Assembly: GCA_965602855.1 (NCBI GenBank)
Contig: CBFCZV010000003.1
Coordinates: 32,545-96,544 of the forward strand
DNA from: LH-M37 sp965602855
Lineage (GTDB): Bacteria > Pseudomonadota > Gammaproteobacteria > SZUA-229
Direction of reading: 5' to 3'
DNA length: 64,000 nucleotides
A program made the translations under genes and the position numbers. Each line of letters starts with the position of its first letter. Position 1 is the stretch's first letter. The notes below the pieces were generated by a model that had not been told where the DNA came from, searched no databases, and was given only the letters and a program-made list of their open reading frames with translations. Of the stretch, positions 62,053 to 64,000 are shown piece by piece.

Positions 62053-63963
62053 ATGAAAAATGCAGAAGACTACATTTTCGAAGATGAAGCAACAGACTTG
62101 CAGTCTGATGAATCTTCGGCCGTCTCTAATGCTGAACAGGAACCTAATCAGGAATTAGATCTTGATGATTTATATTCAATGTTGAGCGAATCATCCACAG
62201 CTGAGAATCCTCAAGCTGATATTGAAACTCCAGTAGAGTCTACGAGTGGTGATGTCTCTGTTCTTGATGAGCTTCAGGCGATGTATAGTGATCTGGATTC
62301 ATCAAATGATGAAAGTACCGGCGTCTCTGTGATGGAAGAACTGGAAGCTATGTATGCTCATTCTGATGAGTCGGCAATAAATAATACGGAATATTCTTCG
62401 GTGAACGATGATGAACCAGAGAGTGAAAATGTATCTGCTTTGGATGAGCTGGAGGCGTTGCTCACTGGCTCGCAAACACTGGACGATGCTGTTGATAATG
62501 AGAGTGAAGCGTTTGACAGTTCTAATTATGATCACCTATTTGAAAATCGAACATCCGTCCTGGATGAAATACAAAATCTGCTTCAATCAAGTATTGAAGA
62601 GTTAAAAGCAAAGGACAGTGCTAATACTGATTTTTCGATGCGGGCGTTCGAAGCAGAGTATCCAACGCGCAATGAATTGATCGACCTTCTTGAAACCAAA
62701 CTGGGTCAACTGAGGATGGTTTCAGATTCCTCTGATGCTCATGGTTTTGATGAAGGAAGTTCTGTTCTGGATGAGTTGAATGCGCTGTTAACCGGAATAG
62801 ACAGTGATGTAATTGAACCAGTTTCAAATGAGGATGTAGAAGTTACTTCACTGGATGAAATTGAAAAATATCTCTCATCTGTATCTTCAGAAGATGAAGA
62901 TACTTCAGCTGATGAAACTGTAGCTACGAGTTCTGTGCTGGATGAACTGGAAAGTTTGTTGACAGAGTCAACTAATACAACTGAGTCAGATAGTCCATCA
63001 GACATACTTGAGCAGCTTGAAGATATGCTCACGGAAAAAGCCGTGTCAGAAGATGAAACCCCTGATGAAGATGACTTTATGACTCAACTGGAATCGTCTT
63101 ATTTATTGGATAGTAGCGAAGAAGAAGCTGTTAAAGAACCTCACATAGAAAAAGCACCTCAGGTTGATAATGTGCCTGAATCGAAGCCGGAGCCAAAACC
63201 CCAGCCCATCGATATGCATAAAATTAGATTAGAACAGCGATCATTACACAATGAGGCTTATGAGCATGAGAAAGGAGGAGAGACCAGGTATCTGTCGATA
63301 GTAAGTATGCTATTGCTTGCAGCGTTAGTGATTGCTGTTGTTTTCTGGGTCATGCCTGATAGCACGGTGATAGAACCGGTACAGACCGTGGAGTCATTTA
63401 CACCTGCACCTTTGCCTGAAAAAGATATAACTTCAGAAGTAGCTGCTGTGGCGGTTGATATTGATCAGCCTTATGTCTCTCTGGAAACAGATAAATATGA
63501 AGATGAGCCAATATATGATGATACGGTCTCAGCTGCAGAGGAGGTTTATGCCGAGGATGTTTATCCAGAAACTGAAACAGTGCAGGAACCAGTTCAGGAA
63601 GCTCTGTCGATTGAACAGCCTGTTCAACCGATAGCACCTGAAGCATCTGAAATGCCTGAAATGAAAGTTGAAGATATTCTGGATGAAACTCTGTCGGTTG
63701 AAAATGATAAAGCATGGCTCATACACTTATTCTCTTATTACAATCAGCCGCCACTGGCGAGTGAACTCCAGTTTCTTAAAGATGTAGGCGTTCCCTATGA
63801 AATTAAACAGGCCACGGTTAATGATGGACTCTGGTATCGCGTGCAGGTCAGTAAACGCGTAGATTTTCAGGTTGCAAAGCAATACGCCGAGATGCTGAAA
63901 AAAAGATACGGTATAAAAGGGGTGTGGATAAGCAAATATGAGCCTGAGGCTGCTGAGCAATAG
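62053..63963 (+). CDS. Membrane protein with cytoplasmic acidic LDELxxLL repeats and a periplasmic SPOR-like domain
   Basis: A 636-residue single-pass protein of unknown function. Residues 1-413 are cytoplasmic, very acidic and Ser-rich, and carry about ten short amphipathic helices of the form S-V-L-D-E-L-x-x-L-L, at about 36, 69, 92, 128, 168, 237, 265, 294, 317 and 341. A basic patch (HKIRLEQRS) precedes one TM helix (about 414-434). The periplasmic part is Pro/Glu-rich and ends in a SPOR-like fold (about 552-632: WLIHLFSYYNQPPLASEL, LWYRVQVSKRVD, YGIKGVWISKYE). SPOR domains bind denuded peptidoglycan at division sites. The repeats could bind several copies of a partner protein. The stop at 63963 leaves 37 bases to the window end. 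Confidence 0.75.
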   Translation: MKNAEDYIFEDEATDLQSDESSAVSNAEQEPNQELDLDDLYSMLSESSTAENPQADIETPVESTSGDVSVLDELQAMYSDLDSSNDESTGVSVMEELEAMYAHSDESAINNTEYSSVNDDEPESENVSALDELEALLTGSQTLDDAVDNESEAFDSSNYDHLFENRTSVLDEIQNLLQSSIEELKAKDSANTDFSMRAFEAEYPTRNELIDLLETKLGQLRMVSDSSDAHGFDEGSSVLDELNALLTGIDSDVIEPVSNEDVEVTSLDEIEKYLSSVSSEDEDTSADETVATSSVLDELESLLTESTNTTESDSPSDILEQLEDMLTEKAVSEDETPDEDDFMTQLESSYLLDSSEEEAVKEPHIEKAPQVDNVPESKPEPKPQPIDMHKIRLEQRSLHNEAYEHEKGGETRYLSIVSMLLLAALVIAVVFWVMPDSTVIEPVQTVESFTPAPLPEKDITSEVAAVAVDIDQPYVSLETDKYEDEPIYDDTVSAAEEVYAEDVYPETETVQEPVQEALSIEQPVQPIAPEASEMPEMKVEDILDETLSVENDKAWLIHLFSYYNQPPLASELQFLKDVGVPYEIKQATVNDGLWYRVQVSKRVDFQVAKQYAEMLKKRYGIKGVWISKYEPEAAEQ

Positions 63964-64000
63964 CTAAACTTACGATATCAGAAATAAAAAAAGGCCAGCA

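Noticed and set aside
1..64000. CRISPR arrays, tRNA or rRNA genes, IS elements, prophage
   Set aside because: No regular spaced repeats, no cloverleaf-like or rRNA-like stretches, and no transposase, integrase or phage structural protein were seen.

Overview
The window is a 64 kb piece of a gammaproteobacterial chromosome with moderate G+C. Typical gammaproteobacterial gene neighbourhoods support this: smc-zipA-ligA, rne divergent from rluC-HAD-sppA, rpsF-rpsR-DUF2232-rplI followed by dnaB-alr, and single-copy slyX, queF, cysM, rlmD, cysS, fdxA and galU. Species cannot be read from the sequence. The arsenosugar genes and the dense environmental sensing suggest a free-living, probably aquatic or marine bacterium. 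No rRNA, tRNA, CRISPR, prophage, IS element or plasmid gene was found.

Layout. 1-1.7 kb: end of an arsenosugar-type operon (arsS 3' part and two glycosyltransferase-like genes). 1.7-4.4 kb, minus: queF, an FGGY sugar kinase, cysZ, slyX. 4.5-10.8 kb, plus: smc, zipA and a divergent NAD-dependent DNA ligase. 10.9-20.3 kb, minus: an HD-domain protein, a CHASE2 adenylate cyclase, a BarA-like hybrid kinase coupled to an orphan substrate-binding protein, and a TonB-dependent receptor. 20.3-22.6 kb, plus: cysM, rlmD. 22.6-26.9 kb, minus: an FHA protein, a PP2C phosphatase and a CHASE2 Ser/Thr kinase, forming one phosphorylation module. 27-29.7 kb, minus: sppA, HAD phosphatase, rluC. 29.8-32.6 kb: rne with a long, hairpin-rich leader. 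32.6-45.9 kb: housekeeping genes (LMW-PTP, cysS, a PilJ-domain protein, ribosomal proteins, dnaB, alr, a beta-propeller lipoprotein, a RecB-type nuclease, fdxA, galU).

46.3-60.0 kb, plus, is the most unusual region. It is a co-directional chemosensory cluster: a PatA-like response regulator, a CheB-like protein, an MCP, CheW, CheY, a CheA with a duplicated N-terminus, a second CheB-like protein, a ParA-family ATPase with an N-terminal zinc ribbon, and then a complete NitT/TauT-type ABC importer whose binding protein is membrane-anchored. Both CheB-like proteins keep the receiver aspartate but have lost the catalytic Ser and His of the methylesterase, and no cheR is present. The gene content suggests an array whose output is a set of receiver proteins rather than standard adaptation, placed in the cell by a ParA protein and linked to uptake of a small solute. 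This is inference.

60.0-61.8 kb, minus, carries a PilZ-HAMP-TauE/SafE operon. 62.1-64.0 kb, plus, carries a large membrane protein with about ten short acidic repeats in the cytoplasm and a periplasmic SPOR-like domain. Both may belong functionally with the chemosensory region.
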